Assembly (NCBI RefSeq): GCF_000801105.2
Contig: NC_079514.1
Coordinates: 32,909,075 to 32,973,074 of the forward strand
Length of the DNA: 64,000 nucleotides
Reading direction: 5' to 3'
DNA from: Raphanus sativus
Taxonomy: Eukaryota > Streptophyta > Magnoliopsida > Brassicales > Brassicaceae
Part shown: positions 22,353 to 34,312 of the stretch, in pieces
How positions within the stretch are numbered: position 1 is the first letter of the stretch
Layout of the letters: each line of letters begins with the position of its first letter
Program-made: the position numbers and the translations under genes
Notes under the pieces: model-generated
Told to the model about the DNA's origin: nothing
Seen by the model: only the letters and a program-made list of their open reading frames with translations
Database searches by the model: none

Positions 22353-24226
22353 TCCTTTATATAATAAATTATATAATAAAATACAAATCACCTAACGAAT
22401 CAGAAATCGATATATGGCAAAGTTTAAAAATATAAAATAAACAATCAGAAAAAAATTGAATCAAGAAGAACTGCACGATTTCTAATTTTAAATAATCTTT
22501 TATATAATTTTCAGTTAACTTTATTGGCTATTTTTTTTTGCCAATCGTCCTTCTCCTTACTCAGTCTTTCCCTATCTTTCTCATCTCTTCATTAAAACCG
22601 ATACAGATTTATGATTACTTTTATTCGAATTCATTTTTATCTATTTCTCAATATAATATTATATTGTTCTTTTTGTATGATCCAGGTCGAAGTTGTTTAG
22701 TAAATTAGTCATATGAGGATGGGAAAACGAGGCTCCACAAAAAAAAATTAAAATCAGACCATGTAAATACTAAAGTAAATATTTCATCTCTTTTCTACCA
22801 AATAACAATGAAAAGTTTCCATGTTTCTTAGTTTCTTTTTCTGTGAATTAATTGGTTTGTTATGAATGTATGGCAAAAACAAAATGCTAACACTTCTTGC
22901 AGTTAAGGAAAATGAAGATGTCATATCGACAGTGCTATGTGAAGAAAATTGAAGTACTGAATATTGTCAATAGAGGTATTTTGCTTATTATATTTGTAAT
23001 TTTCTATATCTATTAGGCCAGTTTATCCTCAATTTCTGATTATGAAAACATATATTAATATTCTTCATCATTTATAGACAACCTCAGGAGAGTATAGCAC
23101 GAAGTCAGGTTACTGGAAAGCCATGAAAAACCGCATAGAAACAGAGCCAGCTCCACATCACGCCGAGTTCGACTGGAACAAAAGCATCTGGAACCTCCAC
23201 ACATCTCCAAAGATTAAACTCTTCCTATGGAAAATTATGAATCAAGCTATTCCTGTTGGAGCCCAACTAGCAGCACGAAACATAATGGTGGATCCCAAAT
23301 GTAAGAGATGCGACAATGCCGAATCTATTAGTCATCTTCTTTTCCACTGTGAGTATGCCCAAAAGGTTTGGTCTCTAGCCCCATATACTCACTGCTTGGA
23401 CTCTAGAAGACTGGTAGATTTCGCTTCTTGCTGGCCTACACTGAGCAAGCTGACTTGCCTTCCACCCTCTAGCATCGCATCGAGACCATTAGCTCCATGG
23501 ATTCTATGGGCCATCTGGACCTCTAGGAACAACCTTCTCTTCAACAACAAAGTAATAACGCCAGAGGAAACTTTGACTAAAGCCCTCTCAGCAGCTAAGG
23601 AATGGCTAACGGTTCAAACCGTTACTGCATCTATCCCTCGAAGCGCCACCTACTCCTCTCACCAACCAGCGCTTAACTGCATTGTTGTGAATATTGATGC
23701 TTCCTGGCACTCGGATCGTTTTGTTGCAGGTTTGGGCTGGATCATTGACAAAAGATAGAACAGATCTTCCTACATGGCGCACTGCTACTTTGTCAGCTCA
23801 CCGTTGGTGGCGGAGGCACTGGCAGTGAGGGAAGCTCTCACGCTGTGCATCGAAAAGGGATTCCTTCGTGTGCACATCAAGTCTGACTCACTACAGATCG
23901 TAAAAGCCATAAACTCTGGCTCTTCCTACCCTGAAGTCTATGGAGTAATTTCTGATATCTGCAACATTAGTCTTGCTTTTGATTGTATCCGACGGGATCC
24001 TTTTCTTGGATCCGACGGGAAACAACAAGGATGCTGATGCACTAGCTAAGCAAGCCTTGTTGAATGAACCGTTTGTTGTAGCGACTCTAGACGTTGAAGT
24101 CTAAGTATGAATGAAGTATTTGGTGTTACAAAAAAAAACTAATAATTGGTATAAAAATTTGTTAAAAAAAACTAATAATTTGTATAAGCAAAAGTTTTTC
24201 CATGCGTAGCATGGACTCCATGCTAG
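22353..24226 (+). mobile_element. Helitron-type unit carrying a LINE fragment
   Basis: Starts TCCTTTATATAATAAA after an A. Ends with a hairpin (CCATGC 24200-24205 / GCATGG 24209-24214), then actccatgCTAG (24223-24226) and a T. These are Helitron hallmarks. No Rep/helicase is seen. The interior contains the LINE remnant 23079-24140, inserted into or captured by the Helitron. Confidence 0.65.
23079..24140 (+). mobile_element. LINE 3' remnant: zf-RVT and RNase H domains
   Basis: An open frame from about 23079 to 23758 begins in the segment before the zinc finger (SGYWKAM). It continues through the WNLHTSPKIKLFLWK motif, the zf-RVT cysteine/histidine cluster (CKRCDNAESISHLLFHC), LAPWILWAIWTSRNNLLF, and the first strand of an RNase H fold (VNIDASW, GLGWIID). 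A TAG at 23756 interrupts it. A second frame at 23774-24037 carries the rest of RNase H (AEALAVREAL, HIKSDSLQIV) before a frameshift. An A run at 24129-24137 marks the 3' end. The endonuclease and reverse transcriptase are missing. Confidence 0.88.
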
Positions 24227-24330
24227 TACTTAATAATAAGATAGTTCCCATTGTGGTTCATGTTGTCTGTATGATTCAATCCCATAATTTAGTCATACAT
24301 TCCAAATGTTCAAAACGTCCTAGCATCTAT
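24227..24330 (+). repeat. Right copy of the ~104-bp direct repeat
   Basis: See the copy at 22249-22352. It begins immediately after the CTAG terminus of the Helitron-type unit. Confidence 0.75.
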
Positions 24331-24984
24331 TCATAGACAGCTCTGACAGTTTAGAAGCTCGAACTTATTAAGAAAAAATCCCTTTATATTTTCGGAGATA
24401 ACAAAAGGAACGTGTAATTTTATTTTGTTTCCAAATGACACATAATCATGTGGTATTTATATATATTTCGCCTTTCACTTTTTTTTTTGTCGAACTAACT
24501 TTTTAAAATTTTACATTATATGCTACCACCACTAAAATGGGAAGTTTCTTTATAAAATGCAAGTATATGTTGTATTCTGGATAATCCAGAGTGTTTCGCC
24601 TAACCGACTAATTTTTGGAGCGTTTACTAGTGTCAAACAGATCCGATTATTGAAATGAGAATTAGATATTCATTTAGCATGGCCACACAAACATGCATAT
24701 ACATAGTACAAGATTTGATGTAGAGAATTCGATTGAATTTCGAATTATATTATTCGGACTTCAGAGTCAGAGAACCATATATTTCTCCATAAAATTATAT
24801 ATTTACAGTTTGAAGATTCGCATTGATAGCAACAAGGGACTAGTCACAAAACACAAGATAGAAAAAGGATCAAGAACCTCGATTTGTCTTCTTGTTTATT
24901 TTCTTAATCATTTGATACGTTAGAATCTTAATAAATAACAAAAAGTAGAAAATGATTCTCATGTACTTGTAATTTGTAAACTCT
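24331..24984. other. TPP 3' flank, no gene
   Basis: AT-rich flank that should include the 3' UTR of the TPP gene. The plus frame 24693-24923 is antisense to nothing recognisable and is not called. Confidence 0.5.
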
Positions 24985-27918
24985 TCATTGCCCACTTGTT
25001 AACTTTTTCCATTCCACCAGACGTTCCAAAAAATCCATAACCTATTAAATTAATTTTTAAAAGGATTAATTAATCACATATCCACATTAGACCAAGAAAA
25101 TACAGAATATTTATGTGTTATGTGTATAGAGTCAGAGAGCTTGCCTCGTCTGGCTCCTGCAAAGAATAAGAAGCATTGGTCTCCTTTGCGTATTTAGATA
25201 CAAGGATCCCAAGACCTTGTCTTTTATCTCTCAAAATCTGTTACAATGTCACATCAGTCAATATTTATATAAAGATTAATCTAAACTATCTATTTAAATA
25301 CCATTGAATAAATTATTTGTCGGGACATTAAGAATATTGATATATATATACCTTAAAGGCATCTTCGTCGGTACGATCATCTCCAATATATATAGGGAAA
25401 ACATCGGTACAATTCTCATATCCTACACATGTCAAATGGTCATTTTAATTAGTGAAAAAATTTAGAATTTTTAACATCTAAAGTTCTAAACCACTAGGAC
25501 TCTTTTATACCCCACCACTCTATGAAGTTTGTGGACAATGAATCTACAATCAATTAATTAGGTATATATACATAAAGTTTTTTTTGGTAATCATGTTAAA
25601 ATATATATACATAAAGTTTTACCGAGGGATTCTAACAAGAACTCAAGTGCTTTGCCTTTGTCCCATTTAATGATTGGACGAATCTCCAACACCTGAAATT
25701 AAATCAGACCGAAAAAGTAAATAATCATGATTAAGAAAAATCTTAGTAAGCTGAGTCTGGGAGACATCCACTACTTATGAAAACAATATTTTCTCTCTAA
25801 TTTTGTTAACTAAACTTACTTTTCTTCCCTGCGTAAGCATGAGCTTGGGGTAGTTCTTCAGAACTGATCGAACTAGATGGGCCAAGTCACTCCATTTCTG
25901 TTAGTTTATCATTTATATATTAATGGTGAGTTGTTTTAAATTATATTGCTATTACATAACAAATCAACTTGAGTGTATCTGAACATAACTAACGAAGCTA
26001 GTAACATATCTCTTATTACTTATATGGTTAAATTTGATATAAAATTTATGATTTAATTTGTCCATACATTTTCGTCTACGCATCGAAAGTGAACAGAAGC
26101 ACAAAACTTGTTGTTTTCAACTTTGGCTCCTTGAATCGATTTTGTTTTCTCGACTAGTTTCATATACACCTAGAAAAAGAAAACAAAAATATTGATATAA
26201 TTTACGGAAAAATCATAGTTGATCGATGTAGAATGTTACCTCACTAATCACCGGAAGAAACTCCGTCGCGGGTTGACAGAGAAGAGATTGGGTTTTCTGG
26301 ATTGTGTTTAAGAAATGAGGGAAAAATGAAAATTAGAATTTTTCAATAAAAAAAAAGAAAATTAGAAGGAAAAAACTTTATTATATAGACTACGTTTTCT
26401 GTGGACCATTTTCTAGACATATATTCATACTTTTTTGTATTTGGAATTTTGCTCTGGTCCTTTGATGTCCATACCGTGACTTCCAGCATAGTACAACTCA
26501 GTTAATTTCACAAAATTATAAACCTGAAAAGAAAACGTAACTTCCTTTTGGTTAACTAATTGCGAATACGTTAAAATAAAGAATGGACGATTTTTTGTCC
26601 AAATAAAAAAAAAGAGTTAACAGTTTTTAATAACATAAAGCTTATATGATACCTTCTCTCTAGATCGCCCACTAACTATGACTGTTGGAAAACACATTGC
26701 AAGTTTCCTTACAGTGTTTCGCATCTGAAACAAAGAATTCATACAAATTGGAAACAAAAGTTAACTTAACAAATTGGAACATATAAACTTTGTATTTGTT
26801 ACTACATCCACTCATAGATTTTCTCATATTTTTCACAAATATTAAGAAAGCACATTAATAGTTTATCATAAACTCATCGATTTCTTTTGCATTTATTTGT
26901 TTTCAATTACTTTAAATCAATAGTGATCCAAGAAACTCAATTATTTTTCGAAGTTTAAATTTTTTATTATTAAATAATATAAATTCATAGAAAGTATTTA
27001 AAAATTTGTGAATTTTTTAAAACTTCTATCTTGACGGAATGGTAAGGCTATTGTTTAACAAAAAGAAAAACTGAAACTTTGTTTCTTTACGGTAGTTATG
27101 CGTTTTATGAATTATTAGTATGTTATTTTACTCGTTACTGTTTATTTTATGTGATATTTTATTAGATCAAACGTAAAATACATCGTGTACTGTGATTTTT
27201 CTCGGTTGCTAATCTTGAAGGTTAGCAGGAAAAAAACTTTTTAACATTCTGAAAATTTTATTAAGAAACTGGAAACATACCTTGTTAGACATGAAAGCCC
27301 GATCAGGATCATCAACAATGGGAGAAAGAGTACCATCGTAATCAAGAAACATGACGATTTGTTTTCCTTCTGATATATGAAGTATTTCTTCGAACATGTT
27401 CAAAGCTGATGGATGTTCTTTCTACATAGTCACAATTTGTCTCGTTAATAACATATTTTGTGGTGTTCTATATATTATTTTCAAAAAGAAAACATATTTT
27501 GTGGTTTTATATTATATAAAGAAGAGAGGTAAGCAAGAAGACATTACAATCCACGAAGATTGGTTGTTGAAAGGTTTGAGATGAGTAGGAGAACATGCTC
27601 TCATGGAATCAACCCATGATCTTATTATCCCTCCTCCTCCTCCTCCGACGTTTTCTTCGTTGATCTGAAAATCTTGAAAAACTTTGGTCGCCGGCGACGT
27701 GTCTCCGTCGTCTCCTCCGGCATATAAAACTTCCGACTTAGAGATGATCTTTGTCTCCAACATTTTAGTAATATTCTCTTCGATGAATCTCACTGAGGAA
27801 ATAAGATCGAAACAGAGAAGATAACATATCAGTAACCTGTGTATTTTGTGTGTTTATATACATTTCAAGAACCAAAAATTCATTATAAGAAAAAATAAGA
27901 ACATAAAAACTTACCCAT
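24985..27918 (-). CDS. TPP: Trehalose-6-phosphate phosphatase
   Basis: Dephosphorylates trehalose-6-phosphate to trehalose, so it controls a plant sugar signal. I joined 12 coding exons by consensus splice sites and family alignment: 27915-27918, 27548-27792, 27281-27421, 26653-26724, 26431-26523, 26240-26296, 26068-26169, 25820-25897, 25623-25692, 25352-25422, 25145-25237 and 24985-25041. The sum is about 360 codons with no stop, normal for plant TPPs. HAD motif I ([10 protein letters not shown]) is near residue 113, motif II (VIVSGR) near 146, and the acidic motif ([11 protein letters not shown]) near 301. The ATG sits in an exon contributing only ATGG, joined to TGAGATTC. The last intron uses a GC donor (GAG|gcaag). 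The N-terminus (MVRFIEEN, Gly-rich linker, [13 protein letters not shown]) places it in the Arabidopsis TPPE/G/H clade, and the neighbours favour TPPE. It appears intact. Confidence 0.95.
26800..27044. mobile_element. Degraded Stowaway-like MITE in a TPP intron
   Basis: Lies in the intron between exons 27281-27421 and 26653-26724. The right end (gacggaatggta) and left end (tactacatccactcatag) are worn versions of the Stowaway termini. The interior phrase caaatattaagaaagcacattaa matches the element at 18685-18915. The splice sites are untouched. Confidence 0.5.
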
Positions 27919-28118
27919 TTAGGATATAAATCTAAACCTGAATTTGAAGTTATAAAATCAGACTGAATGGTATGATTGGAGAGTAAGGGGATGGACTGAT
28001 TTTATAGTTGCAGGAAAGTTAAAAAACATTAAAAAGTAATATTATAAACTAATGATAATTCAGATATTGTGTTTGTGCCCGAGTCGAAACCATCGAGTGC
28101 GAGTCCCACTATACTGTA

Positions 28119-28223
28119 CACGTGTAGCCGGGTCCCTTAGGTGACTTCCTTGATGGCTTGCTTTGGGTATCTTTTGGTTATTACTTATTTGGGCGCTGGT
28201 GCGTTCCCATCAAGTGTCACGTG
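28119..28223 (-). promoter_or_regulatory. Two G-boxes upstream of TPP
   Basis: CACGTG occurs at 28119-28124 (within acacgtgta) and 28218-28223 (within tcacgtgg), about 200 and 300 bp upstream of the ATG exon. The cores match bZIP/bHLH sites and ABA-response elements. Their use in regulating TPP is inferred from position only. Confidence 0.5.
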
Positions 28224-28626
28224 GTCCCGTCCAATTTGATCATGCTGACACCAGAATAAATAGATATTTATTTTTCGAAAGAATAAAACGATTTTTTATT
28301 TATTTTTTTCCATGACATATTTACACATTCCTTTTAAACATAAAGTTTCTAAATAATGTCTTTTTATTTTTAAATTTAAAATAAGTTAATCAATCAATAG
28401 AAGCTGCAAAAAGCATTGGTTACATAGTTTTTAATAAATTTGGAGTTTGTATAAGAATATGAAAATATTGTATTTAAAAGAAATTTGAAACATTTTTTTT
28501 TGATAAAAAAATGTTTCTACAACTTAATAATCGAAACATAATTTTTATATTTCTACAACTTAATAGTATCAAAATAGTTCGAACATCTACACCAAAGAAG
28601 TATAATTACAAAACAAATGTCATATG

Positions 28627-28663
<37 letters not shown>

Positions 28664-30775
28664 ATATGTGTGAGATAATTTATCCAATTTCAAATTAGAT
28701 GCAGTGCCGGTCTAAGGGTTTATAATGCTCCAAGCCAGGTTTAAAATTCATGTCTCTATACATATTATATCAAGATCACAAAATAATATCAAACAACAAA
28801 AAATTCCAATTTTATAAACAGTTTATAAAAACTTTTATTGTTGAAACATAATTTATTTTATATTTTTTACGTAAAATCATCCACTATATATAGTTAAGTC
28901 TTTCAATCATAGTTCTTTCAATAGAGAACATATAAATTCTGTTTAACATCTTTTGTGATATGGTAGAATACCAATTTTTTATCAGTTTTAATTTCAAAAA
29001 ACTTTTTTCAGTTATGGTGACTAATATCATAATGGTTAATAATATACGATAAGTAATTTATAAGTTTTGATGACAATCTTCTGGTTTTTTTAAAAACTTA
29101 AGCACTTCAATATGATAGGCTTTCAAACTTCACATATCTTAATTTTCGAAGAATCTTCAGTTCTATAAATAAATCATCTCGAGTTATGCATGAATCCATA
29201 CCATTCCGTAAATAATTGATAAAAAACTTACAATTATATATTAAAACTTATAAAACCAGAACAAAGATTTATAAAGTCATTTATATTGACTTAAAAACTA
29301 TATTATAAAATTTAATAAAAAATTTAAAATCTTTTATGAAGGTTTCTGAATCATTTAGAAGATACAGTAAATTATTTTCATATATACAAAAATAAAAAGT
29401 ATATTAATTCTAATGGAAGTTACAATAGTTGTATCTTAGAATGTTCTATATACATCATACTTAATATTTTTATAATTGATACAATATTAACTCTAATTCT
29501 ATGAGAATAATCATTTAAACTTTACTAAATAACACCCAAAATTAATATTTACCTAAAAATTTCTATAATTTTTTTTTTAAAAAATACTAATAAAAACTTT
29601 TTTAAAAAAATATGCTTATGTAATTCGGATGTACTAATCGATGATTTGGGTGGCTTGCCTTCTGGATCAGTACTGATTAGATGTGTTCTCAGGAGAAAAA
29701 AAAGAACTTCTTACTCTTCTATTCAAAAATATATGCTATTATGTTTATGTAAAAACCATCTTTCACATCATTCACCGTAACAACTTGTTACCAAAACTAT
29801 TAGTTATCATCTTCTGTTGTGCGATTGTATAGTTCATGATCCAGATAACTACTTCCACTTTAGATTGTACACGAGAGAAACTTATATATTCTATTAATTC
29901 TTCAACATGTCCAATTGATATGAAGTTGTGTCCAATAATTATTTTTCTATGTTACATACTTAAACATATATTTTCTAACTACATCCTAATATACGTTTTA
30001 TAACCACCCTTTAAATGAAATCCATAATTATCCCTATCAACTTCTAATATACGTTTTATAACCACCTTTTAAATGAAATCCATAATTATCGCTATCAACT
30101 TCTTTCTAATACACAAATCCTACGGTTACATATAAAAATAATCATTACTGTGACATTAGTATATTATTTCGCTATGTTTGCTCATTTTGTCAGTATACAG
30201 ACCAAATAATCTTAATGTTATTCAATAATCTTAATTTTTATTTCGAAAATTTCAACATTTTCTTTGATTAATATAACATGTTACTTTATATATCAATACT
30301 ATTAATTTTGGATCATGTCCCATTGATATTAGTCGAATCATAAATTTGGTTCAACTATTTGAAAAATCGATTTACGGATGCGGGTTATGAGTATTTTATT
30401 CAGGGTTGGTGCGGATTGGTAGATTTTGGATTGCGGGTACCCACCGATCCAAAAAGTATTTAAAAAAAAAACAAAGTAAACACTTTTTAAAAATATTGTA
30501 ATTTAAAAAAAAAAAATTTATAAGTTATATTTTTTTATTATAAATATATTTTTATATTTTTATAATAATTAAATTAAATAATTATTTTCGAAAATAAATT
30601 ATAATCCGCGGATATCAGCAAAATTAAATGGGGCATGTGCTGGTACAAATTATTTGTTCACGGATTGTGCGGATCATATTTTTGACCAAAACAAAATTGA
30701 ATCCCGCGGATTGACGGGTTCGACCGGCAATATACCGAGATCAATTTTTAAATTGCTATTATTTAATAAAATATA
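28224..30775. other. AT-rich repeat-laden spacer, no gene
   Basis: Contains a TA-rich microsatellite (about 28629-28672) and a hAT-like phrase cagtgccggtctaagg at 28702 without a partner. Several phrases resemble eroded Helitron 5' ends (near 29888 and 30288: atatt-ctattaa...gtccaattgatat). A GC-rich inverted-repeat patch with hairpin-like phrases lies at 30360-30730. No coding signal. Confidence 0.45.
29987..30102 (+). repeat. 58-bp tandem duplication
   Basis: Two copies of a 58-bp unit (29987-30044, 30045-30102) starting taatatacgttttataacc, differing at about two positions. Confidence 0.92.
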
Positions 30776-32239
30776 TCTATATTCTATTAAAACACAAGTG
30801 TGACCTATTGATGTAAGGTTATGTCCAATTATTTTTTTAATTTAAATATAAAACAAGTTATATAACTTTTTTTTGGCAATGTTAGTTGTAACTATAACTA
30901 TTTTTTCCAATAAAACAACTTTTGCAATCTCTACTTTTAGTTCCATTTTTTTAGGAACCCACTTCCAAACAAATATATTCAGCCACGGTTAGAAATATCA
31001 ATATTATTATTATTTCTTACTTTAAGTCATACCAAATGGCAATGCGATGGTTTTATCTATTATGATAAAAATAATGGTTCGACATTTGTGTCAATTGTTA
31101 TATTACTCCTCCTCATTTCCAGATATATATTTGTTTCTCTTTTTGGTTTGACTAATAACCTACTAATCTATTTATCTATTTATTAAAATTTAGACTATTA
31201 CAACATAATTTACATCTCAATCCAAGAAATTATGATTTATTCAATCATACATTAACTTATTCAAATTTTAAATATTTTACACAGATGTTAAGTATACCAA
31301 TTAACAAAACAGATGATGTTAAAAATAGTGTTTATCGGGGTTTAAGTAGACTTTTAATAGAAATAAATATTTATATAAATTCATTCACTTTAACGGATTT
31401 TAAATATGTTATTCGATTAAAAATAGTTATTTAATTTGGTTTTACTTAAAGTTAGTGAAGACGGTATTAACCTATTTTCATATATACATATATTGAATAG
31501 AATATACTAAGAATTAATAGTTTCAAACTTTTTTTTAATTTGTTCGATTTCTGCTGCGGGTTGAGTTTGTTATTAGTTTTCAGATACAACACTTTAAGAA
31601 ACGTTCGAATATATAAACGAAGTCTACTCGAGTAAGATTTTGATTTTCGGGTCGATCTTGGATCAGATTTTTTGGGTACAAATATTCTTGACTAATTATA
31701 TTAGGTAACTATTAAAAAATATAATATGTTACAACTTTTAGAAATAACGTTTGAAAATAATTTCTAAAATGCATATGACATAAGTGTATAGTTATGTAAT
31801 TTGACATATTTAATAGATACCAAAAATTTATAAAAACACAAATATAAAAATTATTTTTCTTAAAAAAATTAAAATAAAAAATATACTAGCCTTTCTAAAG
31901 AAAAAAGTTATATAATTTGTTATATCTTTTAATAAAACACCTACTTAAGTTTAGAAATAAAATGTGAGAAATTAAAACTTCTGTCGTATATGAAACTACA
32001 AAAAATATCACATCTTGCAAACTTTATGAATAACAATTAAAAATAATTTCCCAAACGTATATGACACAAATACATGCTTATGAAAATTGATTTATTTAAT
32101 ATACTTACAAAATTATATATTCTATTAAATGCATATCATACGAAAATATGATTATACAAACACACAAACATATTATATGAGATGAAAAAATTAAAAACGA
32201 AACATATACCCGCCCTTTTGAGGGCGGGTCAATCTCTAG
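30776..32239 (+). mobile_element. Non-autonomous Helitron
   Basis: Begins TCTATATTCTATTAAAACAC after an A. The 3' end is a 7-bp-stem hairpin (CCCGCCC 32209-32215 / GGGCGGG 32222-32228), then tcaatctCTAG (32236-32239) and a T. 1,464 bp, AT-rich, no protein. Its hairpin is nearly the same as that at 62131-62147. Confidence 0.75.
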
Positions 32240-33326
32240 TATATACTTAAATTCCTAACTTCCGTAGTTGATCTTTCTGTATCATTTAAAAAAACAATAA
32301 GATCCCATACCTAGAAAAACTATCATTTATGTGACAACACTATCCTATAAAATCTTAACATTTTACCAAAAAAACACTATCCTATAAAACTCACAATTCG
32401 CCATGTTGTGTTTTTATTAACATTTAAGATTCCAGAAACAGATATTCATTTTGTTTTCATCAACTATGCGATTTGTCTACGAATATTATATATGGATAAA
32501 GACTCCGGAAATAATATATTGATCTAGTTGAGTGATCGTTGGTGAACTTGAACTACCCAGGAAATTTTCAGATCCAACTACGATATGATGAAGATGCATA
32601 ACTACAGCATTGATGCACTTCTTTATTAATCAATGACCTTACAATGGGATATACACCATTGATAATTCTACGTGGAGTATTTTTTTTTTTTTTGTCACGT
32701 TCTACGTGGAGTATAAACACCATTAACGATTTTATAGTGGAATTATAATAAACACTGAAAATTCTAAACTGGAATATATACACCATTAACAATCCTACAT
32801 CATGACATAAATGCTATGAAGATGACCTCACCATTGGATATACAAGCTTTGATACATTGATAAAGAATCTAACCTTAAACATGTTACCATGTATAAATTT
32901 GCCAATGAATAAGTCTTTCTTGAACTATATATTAGACCATCAAATCGTACATTAAAACTTTTAAATGTTGACTGATATTTGTGTATATGTTTTATATAAG
33001 GCTTTGCCTTCACATTTTTATTGATGAGAAATCATTTCTGCTTACTTCACAATAGATCATAATTTGCAGAAAGTTTAAAATGTCTTAATAAAATATTCAT
33101 AAACACACAACACACATTCAAAAACTAGTTAAAATACATAAAATATTCAGAATTGGTTCGTGTAAATCTAAACATTATATCAAGGTTTCCTTTAGGAACT
33201 CGGTGATTAAAAAGGATATCGATAATGTATCCACCGTTTTCTTATCTTAAGGGGTTGCCAATAAGACTTGGAGTACACGCACGTATAAGACTAGAGCAGC
33301 CCCTTCTTTGACAAAAAAGAAATTAT
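32240..33326. other. Intergenic DNA, no gene
   Basis: A loose repeat of tatacaccattgata / aaacaccattaac phrases occurs at 32650, 32715 and 32775. The minus frames at 32568-33013 show no domain. Confidence 0.4.
32681..32699 (-). mobile_element. 19-bp poly(A)-only retroposon insertion
   Basis: Thirteen T followed by gtcacg, bracketed by the perfect 15-bp repeat ttctacgtggagtat (32666-32680 and 32700-32714). On the minus strand this is a six-base 3' end plus a poly(A) tail: an extremely 5'-truncated target-primed insertion. Confidence 0.75.
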
Positions 33327-34228
33327 AAGAGCAAATCCAACGCTAATCTCACATTGAGTATGTAAACCATAAAGTAGTTGTTTCTAATAATGAATTTAAT
33401 TTTTTTTTCTTTAAAAACAAGTGATAGCTTGACAAATATATAATTGGTTTCTAAGAGAATCTCAAAGATTCTAAATTAGAACTTGTTTTCTCTTCTTACT
33501 TTACTTTTATGAATATATTTTGAAAACTATTAAATATCAAAACACCAAATTTAATATACTTTCATTTTCATTGAAACATCTAAAACAACGTCATCCAACA
33601 AAATTTGGTGTAGTGTAAATAGTATTACACCAAATTTGTTATGACATTATTTATCATACTAAATATTAAAATAATATATATTACTTTTATTTAATTATAG
33701 ATAGATTAATTTTATTAATTAATTTTAACGTATAGTTAAATGAATATATCATACTATTTTGTATTTGTATTTTGGTATTACTAAAACGTCAAAATATTAT
33801 TGTTTATATTTTTAATTAATAATATAATTAAATGAGTGTTATCAATTGCTTTAAGTTGCAACAAAATAAAAATGCTTCTCATTTTATATGTACAAAATTT
33901 TAAATTTGAATAATATTTTAAAGAAAAGAAATAAATAAGTATACAAATTAACTAACTAAAAGAAAATACAAATATAAATAAAGAAAAATATAAAATTGCT
34001 AAATTTTAATAAATAAATATAAAACTAAATTTAATAAACACAATTAGTAAATTATAAATAATTAAATCTAAAAAGTAATAATATAAACTATTTTTTGTGT
34101 CGAGTTTTATGTAGTAGTTTAAAATAAAAATAAAATTTAAAACCAAAATATCAAATTTGGTGTAGTTGTAATACCAAATTTGATATTATGGTAGGATATG
34201 TGAAATTTTTTTTGAATGGAGGTGCTCT
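33327..34228. mobile_element. AT-rich TIR element (same family as 15043-15739)
   Basis: Ends agagcaaatccaac and tggaggtgctct. The interior has inverted aaatttggtgtagtg / cactacaccaaattt-like phrases near 33603 and 34155. The target duplication is not clear and there is no transposase. Confidence 0.5.
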
Positions 34229-34312
34229 GAACAAATCACCAGAACATGCACTTGTATTTATTTTATTTTCTTATAGCATGCAATTTGACAACGAGACAAA
34301 AAAATTACCAAA

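Noticed and set aside
28702..28745. hAT-like start cagtgccggtctaagg
   Set aside because: No inverted partner or 8-bp target repeat found downstream, so not called as an element.
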